Source of the DNA: Hyalella azteca
Taxonomy: Eukaryota > Arthropoda > Malacostraca > Amphipoda > Hyalellidae
Assembly (NCBI RefSeq): GCF_000764305.2
Contig: NW_025943934.1
Coordinates: 124,001-188,000 of the forward strand
Direction: 5' to 3'
DNA length: 64,000 bases
The translations under genes were made by a program, and so were the position numbers. Below the pieces are notes generated by a model, which did no database searches, was not told the origin of the DNA, and saw nothing but the letters and a program-made list of their open reading frames with translations. This document shows positions 23,901 through 35,746 of this stretch, piece after piece (position 1 is the first letter of the stretch; every line of letters starts with the position of its first letter).

Positions 23901-26539
23901 TCAATTTATCTGAACAAATGCTGAACAAAAGTAGGATTACATACGTGGTAATATTCATTCTTTGTTGGTGGCCGGACTGAAGCTGAACACGCAATTAGGT
24001 AAATCGAACCACTTATAAAAATAATGATAAGTTTAGACCATGAACGCAACACATGGAACAACTGAGGCTATACCTAGCATTGGAAAATTATATTATGTCT
24101 ATAAAACATTTTTTTCGAAAATAAAGATACAATTGTAATAATTCAAGATACTTTCACCTCATACTTAAGGTGGGAATTCAGAGAGGCACCAGCGTTGTTA
24201 CGGTCATCTGCAAAGTAACGAATTCTTCATTTTTATTCAATTTAAAATGGAAGAAAATTCTGCGATTACGAACAAAGACAAGTATTTTTGAAAAACTCGT
24301 TGGAAACTTATTTTCTTATTCTTCAAGTGTGATAAGAAAGCATCGTACCTAAAGTACTTCACATCAGATGCAAACGATTTCCCGGTCCATCATGAAGTCG
24401 GTTAAAGAAATAATTTTTATATATTTGATTCAGCGAGTTTTCTACAAATTTTTAAAGAGAACTCGCTTATTTATTAAGGAGAATTGGAGCCTTCAACACC
24501 AGCAGGGCCGCTGCTGTTGCTTATGTTGCCCAATAGGTGACACGAAGAATGAAGAGAAGCCTAACGACATTTTAATGGGACACTTAATCTTTCACTATCA
24601 TTCAGTTTCCTTAATAACGACGCCACGTGTACGGTGTTTCACCACAAAGAAGGGTGTGGGTGGTGGAAATAGAGGAGTGAGGTCTATAATGCTTATTGCA
24701 TATCTTTTTCGAAAATATGAATACCACTTTGTAAATGACAATCTATCATTTCGATCATTTTGTAGATAAAAAGCAATGCATCATTCAAAAATTTTGAAGT
24801 TAAAATAATAAACAGATTTCAACTCCCATCTCGAAAAAGACAAATGATTTATTTCCTTGGCTATTTACCTTTGTGTAAGGCAAGAAAGAGTAGAACAAAT
24901 GTTCCTGAAATTACCTTAAATAAATAAAGTCCGAACTTAATGAATATTGAGGTATATAACTTGTGTATCTTTTCCAGTCAAATACTTGAATTTTCCATCC
25001 CAAATGTTGAAGCAAAATTATAAGCAAACAAAATGAACGAGGCAGCCTCAGCCACTCACATGGTCGGTTATTAAAGCTAGCAGCAACCTTAAAATTCCAT
25101 TAATTTTAAAAAATTTTTCAATCAGTCTTAAAAAAGTACATAATGTTCGATTTCACGTACATGCAAGGTCAATTTGCCTGAGAGACAAAGGTATTTTTTT
25201 CAAAAGACCACACTTAGATCGCACTTTGGAGGTAGAAGCTGGACTCTTCTATGATTCCATCCATGCTAAATACTCGACAGTCATACAATATAAAGATCTG
25301 ACTTGTCATGTATATTTTCTTAGTTCTTATAATAACAATATAATTGTCTTCTCATTAATGATTTGTTGAAAATAAGGGAAAACTCACCAATATAAGCGGC
25401 AGTACCAAGTCTCGTGGCTCTTTTCTACATTAACCGACGGGAAGAATACGACTCATCTTGCCATGCGCATGGACTGAATCTTGCGTTTACTGAACACAAT
25501 TCAGCGATTAGCATCGATGGAATGCATGCCAGGGCAGCAAGTGCAAGAGTTAACCGACAAAATTTCAGGGTACATTTCACAATTCCACGTAAAAGGAAAC
25601 TTATGGTCGCAGTGCGTGGAAAATACAGCCTACCGCATTATCACCACTGCTTGAATTTATGCTGTAAACTTGAGGCCCGTACATCATATGTTAATAATAT
25701 AGACATCCGACTGATGAAGTTTCATCAATCCAATGAATCACTTCAACTGCCCGCTTCCCTGTAGCCCAATTCATCAACACTACAACAAGTTCTTTCTGAA
25801 AGTGTAGGAGTCGATGGATAAATCTGCCGACCGGGGAAATTTAAGCACTTCAATAAATCAGTCCGAGTGTCAGTTAGTTGTGCAGGTTTCTCCAGCCACG
25901 AACCGAGGCTGCGTGCGGGAGGACAGGCCGAGGTGTTCCTGATACTCTGTGGGAAAACTGTGATGATTTATCGTCGTGGGCCTGGATGAGGTCAATCAAT
26001 CATTTCGTTCCTTAATCCCGAGAGGCAAAACGAAAGCCGCGGATATTAATTGCCTCCATTCGTGAGGATCAGAGGAAAGCCCTTGCTTTTCACGTTAAGT
26101 AAAAAAGCTTGAAAATAGCTCCGGCTGAAACGGGAATAACAGCTAAACCTACACGTATAAAAGAGTGAAGGCGAGCATAATGAATTTCAGTTCATACCAG
26201 TATCGCATGATAGCCAAAACAAATTACATAAGCCTGCTGGCTAACTGAATAAAATTTTCAAATACCCCGTAAAAAAATCACCATGCGCGATACTGCCACT
26301 TAGAATGAGAAAATAATGATTTCAAATATTCCACGCTAAAATATCTCAATAGTGCCTGTTTTACTAACTTCGAGCTACCGGAATACTAAAATAACAAAAA
26401 TATCCTCGATTCTGAAAATTATTTACAGAGAAACGTAACTGGGCAATGGTAATAACAATTTGCATAAAATGCTCATTGATATTAGTGTAATTAGTGATAT
26501 TAGATAATTAATTGATATTAGTGTAAAACTTCTTCATTT
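17940..26539. other. Gene-poor AT-rich DNA with one tandem duplication and a decayed tRNA-like fragment
   Basis: No confident exon. A roughly 137-bp block is duplicated at 22461-22735. GGCCGGGTGGTTAAGA at about 20154 resembles the A-box region of a Leu/Ser tRNA or tRNA-derived SINE, but no B box follows. Open frames at 22054-22314 (minus) and 23432-23725 (plus) are GC-richer than their surroundings but lack domains and are contested by frames on the other strand. Confidence 0.5.
22461..22735. repeat. Direct duplication, about 137 bp x 2
   Basis: CACTCATGGGTTTATTTAGG followed by a GGTATGTTTCATGAGA block and TGTATTTATTATTCTGT occurs twice in tandem with small insertions and deletions. Confidence 0.8.
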
Positions 26540-26629
26540 ATGCAGGTTTGATTGAATACCATGCAGAGGTCATTATATGATTGATTGAAGACCTCTGGTG
26601 TTCAATCATAAATTCAATCAAACCTGCAT
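26540..26629. repeat. 90-bp foldback hairpin
   Basis: Perfect 18-bp arms, ATGCAGGTTTGATTGAAT at 26540-26557 and its complement at 26612-26629, enclose a second 8-bp stem, CAGAGGTC / GACCTCTG. The loop word TGATTGAA can alternatively pair with TTCAATCA at 26601-26608, so two folds compete. It could be a tiny foldback MITE or a small hairpin RNA precursor. No target duplication is obvious. Confidence 0.8.
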
Positions 26630-28863
26630 CAACGCTTTTTGATTGCATTGAAGAGTATTTTATAGAGTTTATTCTGCTTTTATTTAAACGAGTGTTAAAA
26701 ATAGTAAATTCAACAATAATTATGCAGTATCAGCTAAATAAATCACGACAGAAGTTCCATTATACATGTTTGACTGATACAAGTGCACGCTATGCCACAA
26801 GTATTAATTGTAACTGAGAGAATTGGTGTAGATTAGACGCCTAATTTATTTCAAATCATTATTCATTTAAATTATAAACATAGCATACTTCTATCATCTT
26901 GGAAACTTTAAATCCTTTCATCATGCTGAAAATTGTAATTTTTCGTAGAGATTATAGAGCTTTTCATTATGCAAGACACAAAAAAATCTTTCAGCATCTC
27001 ACACCCAACATTCTTCTTAGACGTCTAAGAAACAATATATATTTTCAATTGATCATGTAAATTGCAGTGTTTCACTATCCCAGTACATGGCGTTTCAACA
27101 TTTCCATGTTTCCCAATTTACAAATTACAAGTTCAGGTCACACGCCTGTCCGGCAGCTTCAGCCAATTCAATTAGAGAAATAAGCGCGACATGCCAAACA
27201 ACGATGCACGTTTTGTTCATGTATAAATCATCTTGACTCAGTTTAGCCCGTCAAAATGGCAAATCATTGCTACGAGCATAAAAATGCCACTATTTGGACA
27301 ATGTGACCCATACATTTTTCTTAGCATGTAAGGTTCCAGTGTTGGATATCCAGCCGAGGGATGCTCTACGCATGCAACTGACTAATCCTGTCCAGCTTAT
27401 ACGCAAAGCCTCCAACGATCGAGGCAAGCAATCGTGGATACCACAAGATCTGTAGAGACGCCAGACGCTGCAGTGTCGCTAGAAATTCCACTCGGGCTCA
27501 TAAATTGAGCGAAGTTTATTGCAAGCCGCTTTATCCTGAATCTCACTAAAGAGCGACGAGCTTATAAATTCAGTCACAAAAAAAGTTGTCTCGTATGTAC
27601 GAAAGAATATAAACTAATGCCTTTCACCTAGCTAATCTAATAATCTTCGGAAACATGTAAATTTATAATTGAATTAGCAGTCTGTTATAAAATAATGTGG
27701 TTACTCACATCCAAGACACGAAGATGTCTAAACAATCATCTGATCAACAGGGAAACTAACGTGGATAATCGGTAGAACTCTGCGTGAATAACAGCCGTAA
27801 GAGTATAATGAGAGAAACGGAACTCGTTTTCAACTTGAAATCAAAGTTTGAATGACTGGCTGAATTTTCTCAATCCTCGAGCCAAATGAAATGTACATGT
27901 TTCCAAACGATCAAACGTCGTCAAAAACCGAAATTATTGTGAAGTGGATGCAGCAAATTACAATGAACTAAAACCACACTAAGACGAATTTCACAAGATA
28001 CTGATGCATTAACAAATCGTAGCTTATTTCGAGGCTGCAATTGTGATGCACCTCGCATTATTCGGAGTAAGAAGTGCATTATTCGGAGTAAGAAAGTTAG
28101 AGCCACAACAGCGATGTCTCACACGACATCCTCATCCATCTTAGTCACTGAACCGACCTCTGCTCGGCTCCAGGGACAACGCTTAACACTTGTACCGCCT
28201 AAAGAGAGCGAGTCTCGTCGACCAAACTGCAGTTTCCAAACAACAGAATAGAATCATTTGCAGTTGAACCATTTGACTGTGAAGCACATGCAGTTTCGAT
28301 GAAATTTATCATTTTAATGTCAAGATACAACGAAGTGGAAACAGTACATATATATAGTCGCTAAAAGGGTCAAGCTGTTTACATCATAATATCAGAACAA
28401 AAACAACATAGGAATATCAACTTGAATATGCTCTGTAATCGTAAAGGACTTATAGTATAGTATCTTCGGCATTAAATAAATAGGCATGGATAGGCCTTAT
28501 AGTCTTCCTTCCCCTTGTCGAAGACTGTAGTAGCAGTAGTTCGAGTAGTAAATTAGCTCCATAGTACCTTATAACCTTATAGTTCCATAGCCTTACAACC
28601 ATATGATGATTTAGCCAATATCGAAATTGATATGACTTGCAATATAATTCCTCAGATGTATGTAAATATGTATAAAAATATTTGATATTTGTGTAACGTT
28701 TACGGAAGTGCCATCTAAACGAATAACACTATGAAGGCTCTATTAAATTGTTTAAAAATCTTGGTCACACGTTATCACACAGACAAATTATATTAAAGAA
28801 GCGGATTTGAAACATATAGTTTCCTAATACAGCTATAATGGTTGGACAAGAGATGGGTAATAG
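26630..28863. other. Intergenic, nothing recognised
   Basis: AT-rich sequence without coding bias, RNA genes or notable repeats. Open frames are short and overlap on both strands. Confidence 0.5.
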
Positions 28864-29167
28864 CATACGACAGTGCTGTGATAACTGAGACTTGTCAATT
28901 CTTTTCTCAGCATACAACAGTACTGTGATAACTGAGACTTGTCAATTCTTTTCTCAGCACACGACAGTGCTGTGATAAGTGAGACTTGTCAATTATTTTC
29001 TCAGCATGCGACAGTGCTGTGATAACTGAGACTTGTCAATTCTTTTCTCAGCATGCGACAGTGCTGTGATAACTGAGACTTGTCAATTCTTTTCTCAGCA
29101 TGCGACAGTGCTGTGATAACTGAGACTTGTCAATTCTTTTCTCAGCATACGACAGTGCTGTGATAAC
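28864..29167. repeat. 47-bp minisatellite, about 6.4 units
   Basis: The unit CGACAGTGCTGTGATAACTG + AGACTTGTCAATTCTTTTCT + CAGCATG is nearly perfect across the array. Each unit contains the near-palindrome ACAGTGCTGT and, on the plus strand, a pyrimidine tract ending in CAG (TTCTTTTCTCAG) that looks like a 3' splice site. Confidence 0.9.
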
Positions 29168-31127
29168 CGAACATTTTCGGTCCTTTCCGCAGCAGCAATT
29201 TAATCACGAGAAACAAAAGTATATAGCAGTGCATGCATGACAAGCTTCGTCAGCTTATCAGTGGCAGCGTTATATCTGTTGGCAATTAACGACTTCAGTG
29301 ACGCGTGTCAGTCAAATCGAACTCTAATCGGACCGAAATGGTAGGGGAAGGGGAAAGCTGTTCTTCATTTGAAGCAGAGGTAAAATAGGTCCCAAACATT
29401 CAGAGAAATACTTCCAGAGCCGATGAAACTTTAATTAAGCCGCTCACTGAACGAAACGTCTATTGTCGTCGGCTAATGAGTTCGATGGATTCGACGCTTG
29501 GGAGTGAATATGGGTGCTTAAAAATTCCAGGCTAATTTCAAAGCTACTTAAAACACGAACTCGAAGATTTCTTGGCAATTTGGCTTTAATTCATGGAGAC
29601 AAATTCGCCTATCGCTCTCCCCTCTGATGGAAACTTTAAAAGACAGGGGTCAGGTGACAGCGGAAGCAGTGAGAATTCCAATCATTGAGACAGCGCTGCA
29701 ATAACAGCACGATGTCAATTGAAGCCAGTCGATTGGTGAGCAATAAATATAAAAGATATTAAATTAGTCCTCCGTGTTACCTTCATCACTCGCTGTGATA
29801 GATAATTTCCGAAGATATAAGCGATTTCGCAAATTTTTCTTACCGGTTGTTTAAGCGATTCACTGTAATAGATTATTTCGTTTATTGGGATGCTACAAAT
29901 TAGCACTCGTCTCATGAGGACAAACAGCACAAAGAAAATAAGTAAAAGGGGCCCATCAATCCAGCATCCTGAAGAAATAAATTGTCACATCAATCCAGCA
30001 TTCAAAGGATTCAAATTACACATCAATCCATTACTCAAAAGATATACATTACCTGCATTCAGGAGTTATAAAGAGCAACATGCAACATTCAGTACCTAGA
30101 AATAGCTACATACTGCATTCAAAATTATAATTAGCATATGACTGGGGTAAAAAAAAGAAACTACCACATCTTGCATTTAGTACAAAAATAGCTATATCAT
30201 GCATTCATAAGCATAAAGAGCAACTTGCTACATCTAATACCTAGAAATAGCTACATCCTGCTTTGAGAAATCCCAGCCACGGCAAACCGATCGATTTTTA
30301 TTGATTGCTTGTCTCAGAAAGATAATCTCGACGCTCGGCCCCAGCTCCCAGTTACCAGCAGCGTCTCGGACTAGGAGAAGACTGGGGGTCAAAAAAAAAA
30401 AAAGATTGGCGGGAGCAGGAAATGCAATCATCGGACACATCGCTCCCAACTGACGGCGGCGTGCAAACTCAATTCCTTGGAGCACAGCAGGGACTCTACG
30501 GCAAACGCTTCCACGGCCGCTGATTGAGAAATGTTTGTTTCAAGATTTCTTGAGCAGTGCCGTGAGGTAGTGGATAAAGTTAGTCTGGAATGCGCTGACA
30601 GGAATAGCATAACAGGATATACTGCGCAGTTCTCTTCGAATTATCTAAGAAATATCCAGGAGTTATTTCTCAAACTATTCTGATGTTTCTAGGCAATGAA
30701 AGTAAAATTATTCGTATATATTAAAAGCTAAAACTATATTATGGAATACAGATGTGTGCTTATTTCAGGTAATGCGCAAAAATTTCCGTAAATGACATCT
30801 AGGTGCCATAAAGCAATATAAATGTCAATACATTATTGATTTGAGTGCAAGGATCACCAAGCATAATCCGAGAACTATCTCATACTACTGCCAAAATAGA
30901 GCTTGCTTATTACAAAAGAGTATTTCAAACACAGATATTTAATAGTGTTACAAAACTAAGAGTAGCAAATGTTACTCAATAGTAATAGTTTTACTCAACT
31001 AAGAGTAACAAAGAGCAGCATTATAATCCATGTAACCAATTATATTGATGTAGGAGGATAAGCCAGATTTGGTCTGCAACGACGACCCGGAATAAGTTCA
31101 CCAGCTATAGCGTCAAAGTAACAGTTA
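29168..31127. other. Intergenic, with a degenerate repeat of CATCAATCC/CTGCATTCA words
   Basis: From about 29940 to 30260, phrases such as AAATAGCTACAT, CTGCATTCA and AAAGAGCAAC recur with an approximate spacing of 130 bp, an old decayed tandem repeat. A poly-A run lies at 30393-30405. No gene was recognised. Confidence 0.5.
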
Positions 31128-31324
31128 GGGTACGCGCACAGTGAAAGCAGGTTGCCAGCGTGCTGGTTACCTGCTCAGGCTAGCGCTTGAAACCATAGAA
31201 TACAGAAGCCTATTCGTACAGGTTTACACTGTGAACACTTACATTATTATCCTATGTTCATTCTTGTGGCAGGTTGGAGCAGGTTGAACGCGCGGGCAAA
31301 CCTGCTTTCACTGTGTGCGTACCC
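31128..31324. mobile_element. 197-bp PIF/Harbinger-type MITE
   Basis: The ends are inverted: GGGTACGCGCACAGTGAAAG at the left matches the complement of the right end apart from one base, continuing CAGGTT. Identical TTA trinucleotides flank the element (31125-31127 and 31325-31327). A TTA duplication and a GGG start are typical of PIF/Harbinger elements. There is no internal coding capacity. Confidence 0.85.
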
Positions 31325-31327
31325 TTA

Positions 31328-32633
31328 AGCTATGGCTCCGAATCTGCCAGTTCATTGTAAGTACACGATATCAGCTCTGCTGAGGAACAAATAGAATGAG
31401 GTGATAGCTGTGATACATACACTCTGAAAATTTCATTGAACATAGTGAGCAGACAGTTTAAAAGCTTCATCTACAATAATTGTGAAAATGTTGCGCAATT
31501 TCTTAATCACGTGAATTATAAGTAATACGCAGCCTCAAGATGTGCCAGGAATGTTCGTTATTTTGCATAATTAACAAATTCAATAAAAATCATTAACGCG
31601 ACAGTAAACTATCTATGAGCTGCTGAGAAAACTTCTCTGATACTCCAGCTTCGAGAGGTGAAATTACCTTAAATTCCGACATTGTTCGTAAGGTCTTTTA
31701 TTTACGGACATGTTCGCTGATGACCCGTTTGTTCTGGGGGACAATTTTGGGTTCGCGGGTGGCAATTCTGTGATCAAATTGAGGCAGAAGCCCTACAGGG
31801 GGTCGATGTTCTCATGAAACTAAATGCGCTCAACATTTCTCCTGTTATTCCGTTATCAAATATTATTACACGACGCAGAAAACAGGATAAAAGTAATAAC
31901 ATTTATTTAAAAAGAGAAAAATTAAGCACGGGTCAAGATATCCTCCAATAAAAATAGCCGACACCATTTGAGCGCTAACATCGAATTGACAGATTAATAT
32001 ATTAAATTTTTTCAACGGAATATTTGAACTTTCAAGCCAAACATGAGATTGTTCATTATAAATTCTTAAATACTGCAAAGAGAACGCTCGTAAACTTTTG
32101 GCTGCGACCGAGTTCCTAGTCTACGGTAAAAGCTCCCAGTATTTCGTTTACTTTGCACGAAGTCGTTTCCATAGCTTAATTAGCGAAATACCGTCGTGAT
32201 CGTTGTTCAGAAAACTCCGTCATTGACTTACTCTAGCGCAACAAAAATGAACTTGAAGCGCTTGATCAATATAGCTCCATTATAAAACGACAATTTGAGA
32301 AATAACCTAATTCTTGATGTTATAAGAGATTTTTACCTTCAAAAAACTAAATCATATGACTCGACGAAAAATCGTCACCATTCTATGAATTAGAAACAAC
32401 TTTACATCAATATTCTACACAATATTCGAGTCAAAACTGCACCAAAGCTTTCAATATTTGCCAGTGCAAGTACACTGTTTGAAAAAGTCATACCGATATC
32501 TCAGTGGCGCGTGAAAAAAAAACACAATGCGTTTTTTTTTAATTTAACACAAGAAACCTATACCAAACCGGAAAAAACTGTGTAATTCTTAATTTTCACT
32601 GGGCTGCCGGCCACTAGAACTCCACTCAGACAA
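31328..32633. other. Intergenic, nothing recognised
   Basis: AT-rich, with no coding bias and no clear repeats. Confidence 0.5.
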
Positions 32634-32780
32634 TTTTTAGCGCATTTTCTCATATATTGAAAAAATGCCCTATTGTGCTCGTCATGTCCGTCTGTCTGTC
32701 CGTCCGTGACTTCACGTTTTCGTCGACGAGAAAATGCGCTCTCTGTCACTCACTGCAGTGAGTACTGAGTTATATTTTTT
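32634..32780 (-). mobile_element. MITE family A, copy 2 (inverted)
   Basis: Runs TTTTTAGCGCATTTTCTCAT ... ACTGCAGTGAGTACTGAGTT in the opposite orientation to copy 1, with the TCGTCGACGA palindrome and the GTCCGTCTGTCTGTCC tract in the same relative places. Confidence 0.85.
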
Positions 32781-33022
32781 CAACGTTATTTCAAGGAGTA
32801 TATTCCTACAAGCCGCAGCCCACCTCCCTGTCGTCGCCAGCCTGGACGCAGCAAATGACTCCGTGTTTTGGTCACACTATAAGCCTTAGGGAATCGGCCG
32901 CAGGGAAAATCCTACGCCACGCAATTTAAATGCAGGAACCCTGGTCCATTACTCGTGGTGTTTTGCTGCGCTTAGCGACGCAGTCCTCAGCTCTGTTGTC
33001 AGGTCCTTTTCTTGCCCGTCGT

Positions 33023-33334
33023 CGGAACGAGCTACAATGTTATAATTATCAGTGATTTATAGGGAATTAAATTAGTGAAGATCATTCAAATATTTAGGAA
33101 ACGGAACGAGCTATAATGCTTATAGTTATCAGTGATTTATAGGGAATTAAATTACAGAAGATCATTCAAATATTTAGGAAACGGAACGAGCTATAATGCT
33201 TATAGTTATCAGTGATTTATAGGGAATTAAATCACAGAAGATCATTCAAATATTTAGGAAACGGAACGAGCTATAATGCTACTAATTATTAGTGATTTCA
33301 AGGGAATTAAATTAGTGAAGATCATTCAAATATT
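33023..33334. repeat. 79-80-bp minisatellite, 4 units
   Basis: Units beginning CGGAACGAGCTATAATGCT at 33023, 33102, 33182 and 33262 end with GATCATTCAAATATTTAGG. The middle two are nearly identical and the outer two more diverged. Confidence 0.9.
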
Positions 33335-35540
33335 AAGCAAATAAGCAGTAAAACATTGAGTAAACAAGGATAGTATCAATGTTTAAACTGCGTGCGCATT
33401 ATCAAGCATGAATATTTCTTTACTGAGCTCGCTCCTGTGAATTTCATAGTAAAACTAAAACACTTTGAAATTTGCAAATCCATAAAACTCTTCTATATTT
33501 ATAAAGCATTAGTACATGCAATATGGCTGTGTCCGAGTCACTGCTACATGGCTTTATTTAAAGACATTCGGGCACAGATTTGAACAGATATTGTAAACGA
33601 AGCCGTAAATCTCTGGAGCGACATGTGCACAACTTGCTTCCCGACACTTATTTCAAGCCGGAACCTGACATCTCAATTTGGTCCAAACGGGACCGCTAAC
33701 ACCAAAATAAATATGAGATAACATTCGACAAGAGCGTTTATTTATCCTTCATCTAGCGAATCCTAAAATGAGATCAGAAAGTTTGTAAACGTTTCCATCG
33801 AGAGCCGACTCCTAAAATTAGATCAGAAAATTTAAACATTTTCATGCTTGCGGTGATTACAAATCGAGAACTCGACGAATTATTTACTTACGAAGCTTTT
33901 AGTCAAGTCTAAAATGGCAAAAATGTTGTACAAGAAAGCGCCTACGCATTGCTAAGTATTTCATACCACCAATAATGCTCAAGGTAAGTAGACTCGTCTG
34001 GTATTTGACGTCCTCCTCTGAATGGTTTTAGGTGGAGCTTCTCCAATTACGAGTCTGTTTCATTTTAATTACTAAAATGTTTCGGTTTCCACAATTTAAC
34101 ACAGATGGTAACGGCAATAGCTAATCAAATAACCATTAACATTTTAAATAAGTTTTGATATCAGCCATTGCTAACATAGCAATTTGTGAAAATATAATGT
34201 GTTAATTAATTGTCATATCAAGCAGTATTTGCTTCAATAAAATTAAAAATGTTCTTACAACTAAACTGATATTGCTACCTGTGTATGTGCAGTAAATTTT
34301 TAAATTTATTTTCATTCATCGCTGGATTTAAAAGCTTTATCATGGCCTAAAATTGAAAACATAATACATAAAATAGTTAATTGTCTTTCTGCAATAGAAA
34401 TGGAAGTTAATACGTTAAGTAAGAGCATTCACAAACTTCAAACATTTATATTCATTCATATCACGGTCCTCTACATTAGAGTATAGAGGCCTTCATCTCT
34501 AACAATATACGTCAATAGTAGGAAATGCAGCTTGAAATCTTGGCCATTATTTTGCGTTCAAGACAGGCAGGAGAAAATGTCCTTATAAAAAATAACTCCT
34601 GGAGGGAGTTGGTCTCACAGCACCGGTCGCTTCGAGGCAAGTTACGTCGTTAGCGCCTGTGACGGCTGCAGCACAATTCTATTTTTCGTCAGTCAATACG
34701 CAAATTGGTTGCTATTTTCATGAATGCGTTGCATGTATTAAAATCATGAATTTAGTGATATATTAAAATTATGTGAAATAAGTTCAATTGTCTAATATTT
34801 CTTAGCTGCAAAGTATTACAGATAATTTTATTCAATAAATCCTCACCTCCTGCCTAGTGATCAAAGGGCATGGTTTCTCGTATAGATTCTCTCCGCATTT
34901 TTTAAACCATCAGGAATATTATTTATATACAAAGATTTAGGAACAAAATTTAACCCATCTGAGCAACAAAAATTATTATGGCTATCATAAAAATTAATAA
35001 ATATTGTAGGGTAATAATAAGACCTAATAATTATGATTGACGAGCAGCGCTGTAGAATTTTTATGATATTGCTTCATCATATCAATTCGGGATCCAGTCA
35101 TTCTAAGATATACTTCACTCACACATCAAAAATTGATCTTGAGAAATATTCGAATCCTTTGAATACATGCTTGAGCCCTAAAGAATAATTCAAGCGTTTC
35201 CCACAAAAAATTCATGAAAAAGCAAAATGCAGCGGAAGACTCGTATAAAAAAAGTGATCACCGGCTTGCAACTTAACGTATAAACACGATCGCCATGCAA
35301 TCCCTAGTGAATAATTTTGTCATTAGAATAAAAATCCAAGAAGTTCTTGTATTACCGAGAGGAAGATCGAAGAAACATCAAACAATGCATCATCAATCGG
35401 ACCCCAAACCAGCCCTAAGAAAGCAATCCATTAGGAAAGTTTCGACGTGGGCCTCCAATTACATTACCGGAGAGCCCCAGACAATGGTGAGCAACTTGCA
35501 GTGATAAAGGCATGTGTCTAATATCAGCCGTTGTGTGAAA
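33335..35540. other. Intergenic, nothing recognised
   Basis: Very AT-rich with only short open frames and no domains or RNA genes. Confidence 0.5.
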
Positions 35541-35746
35541 GATGGTCTTTTGACTTTTGCTACTTGCTTCTAATACGCCGGACAACCACCGCAAGATGGT
35601 TCTTTGGCTTTTGCTACTTGCTTCTAATACGCCGGACAACCACCGCAAATCCTTTGGCTTTTGCTACTTGCTTCTAATACGCCGGACAACCACCGCAAGA
35701 TGGTCCTTTGGCTTTTGCTACTTGCTTCTAATACGCCGGACAACGC
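35541..35746. repeat. 54-bp minisatellite, about 4 units
   Basis: The unit contains TTTGGCTTTTGCTACTTGCT and TCTAATACGCCGGACAACCA. One unit lacks the GATGGTT segment. Frames on both strands stay open because the period is a multiple of three. Confidence 0.9.

Noticed and set aside
24368..24769. 133-codon plus frame with a Cys-rich patch
   Set aside because: No codon bias or recognisable domain. The CTGCTGTTGCTTATG patch is short and low-complexity.
27278..27456. Plus-strand frame with a protein-like stretch VPVLDIQPRDALRMQLTNP
   Set aside because: About 57 codons without ATG or convincing splice sites and no family recognised; chance cannot be excluded.
32800..32930. GC-richer open stretch directly after MITE copy 2
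   Set aside because: Two frames are equally open, the acceptor-like TTTCAAG is weak and no downstream exon was seen.
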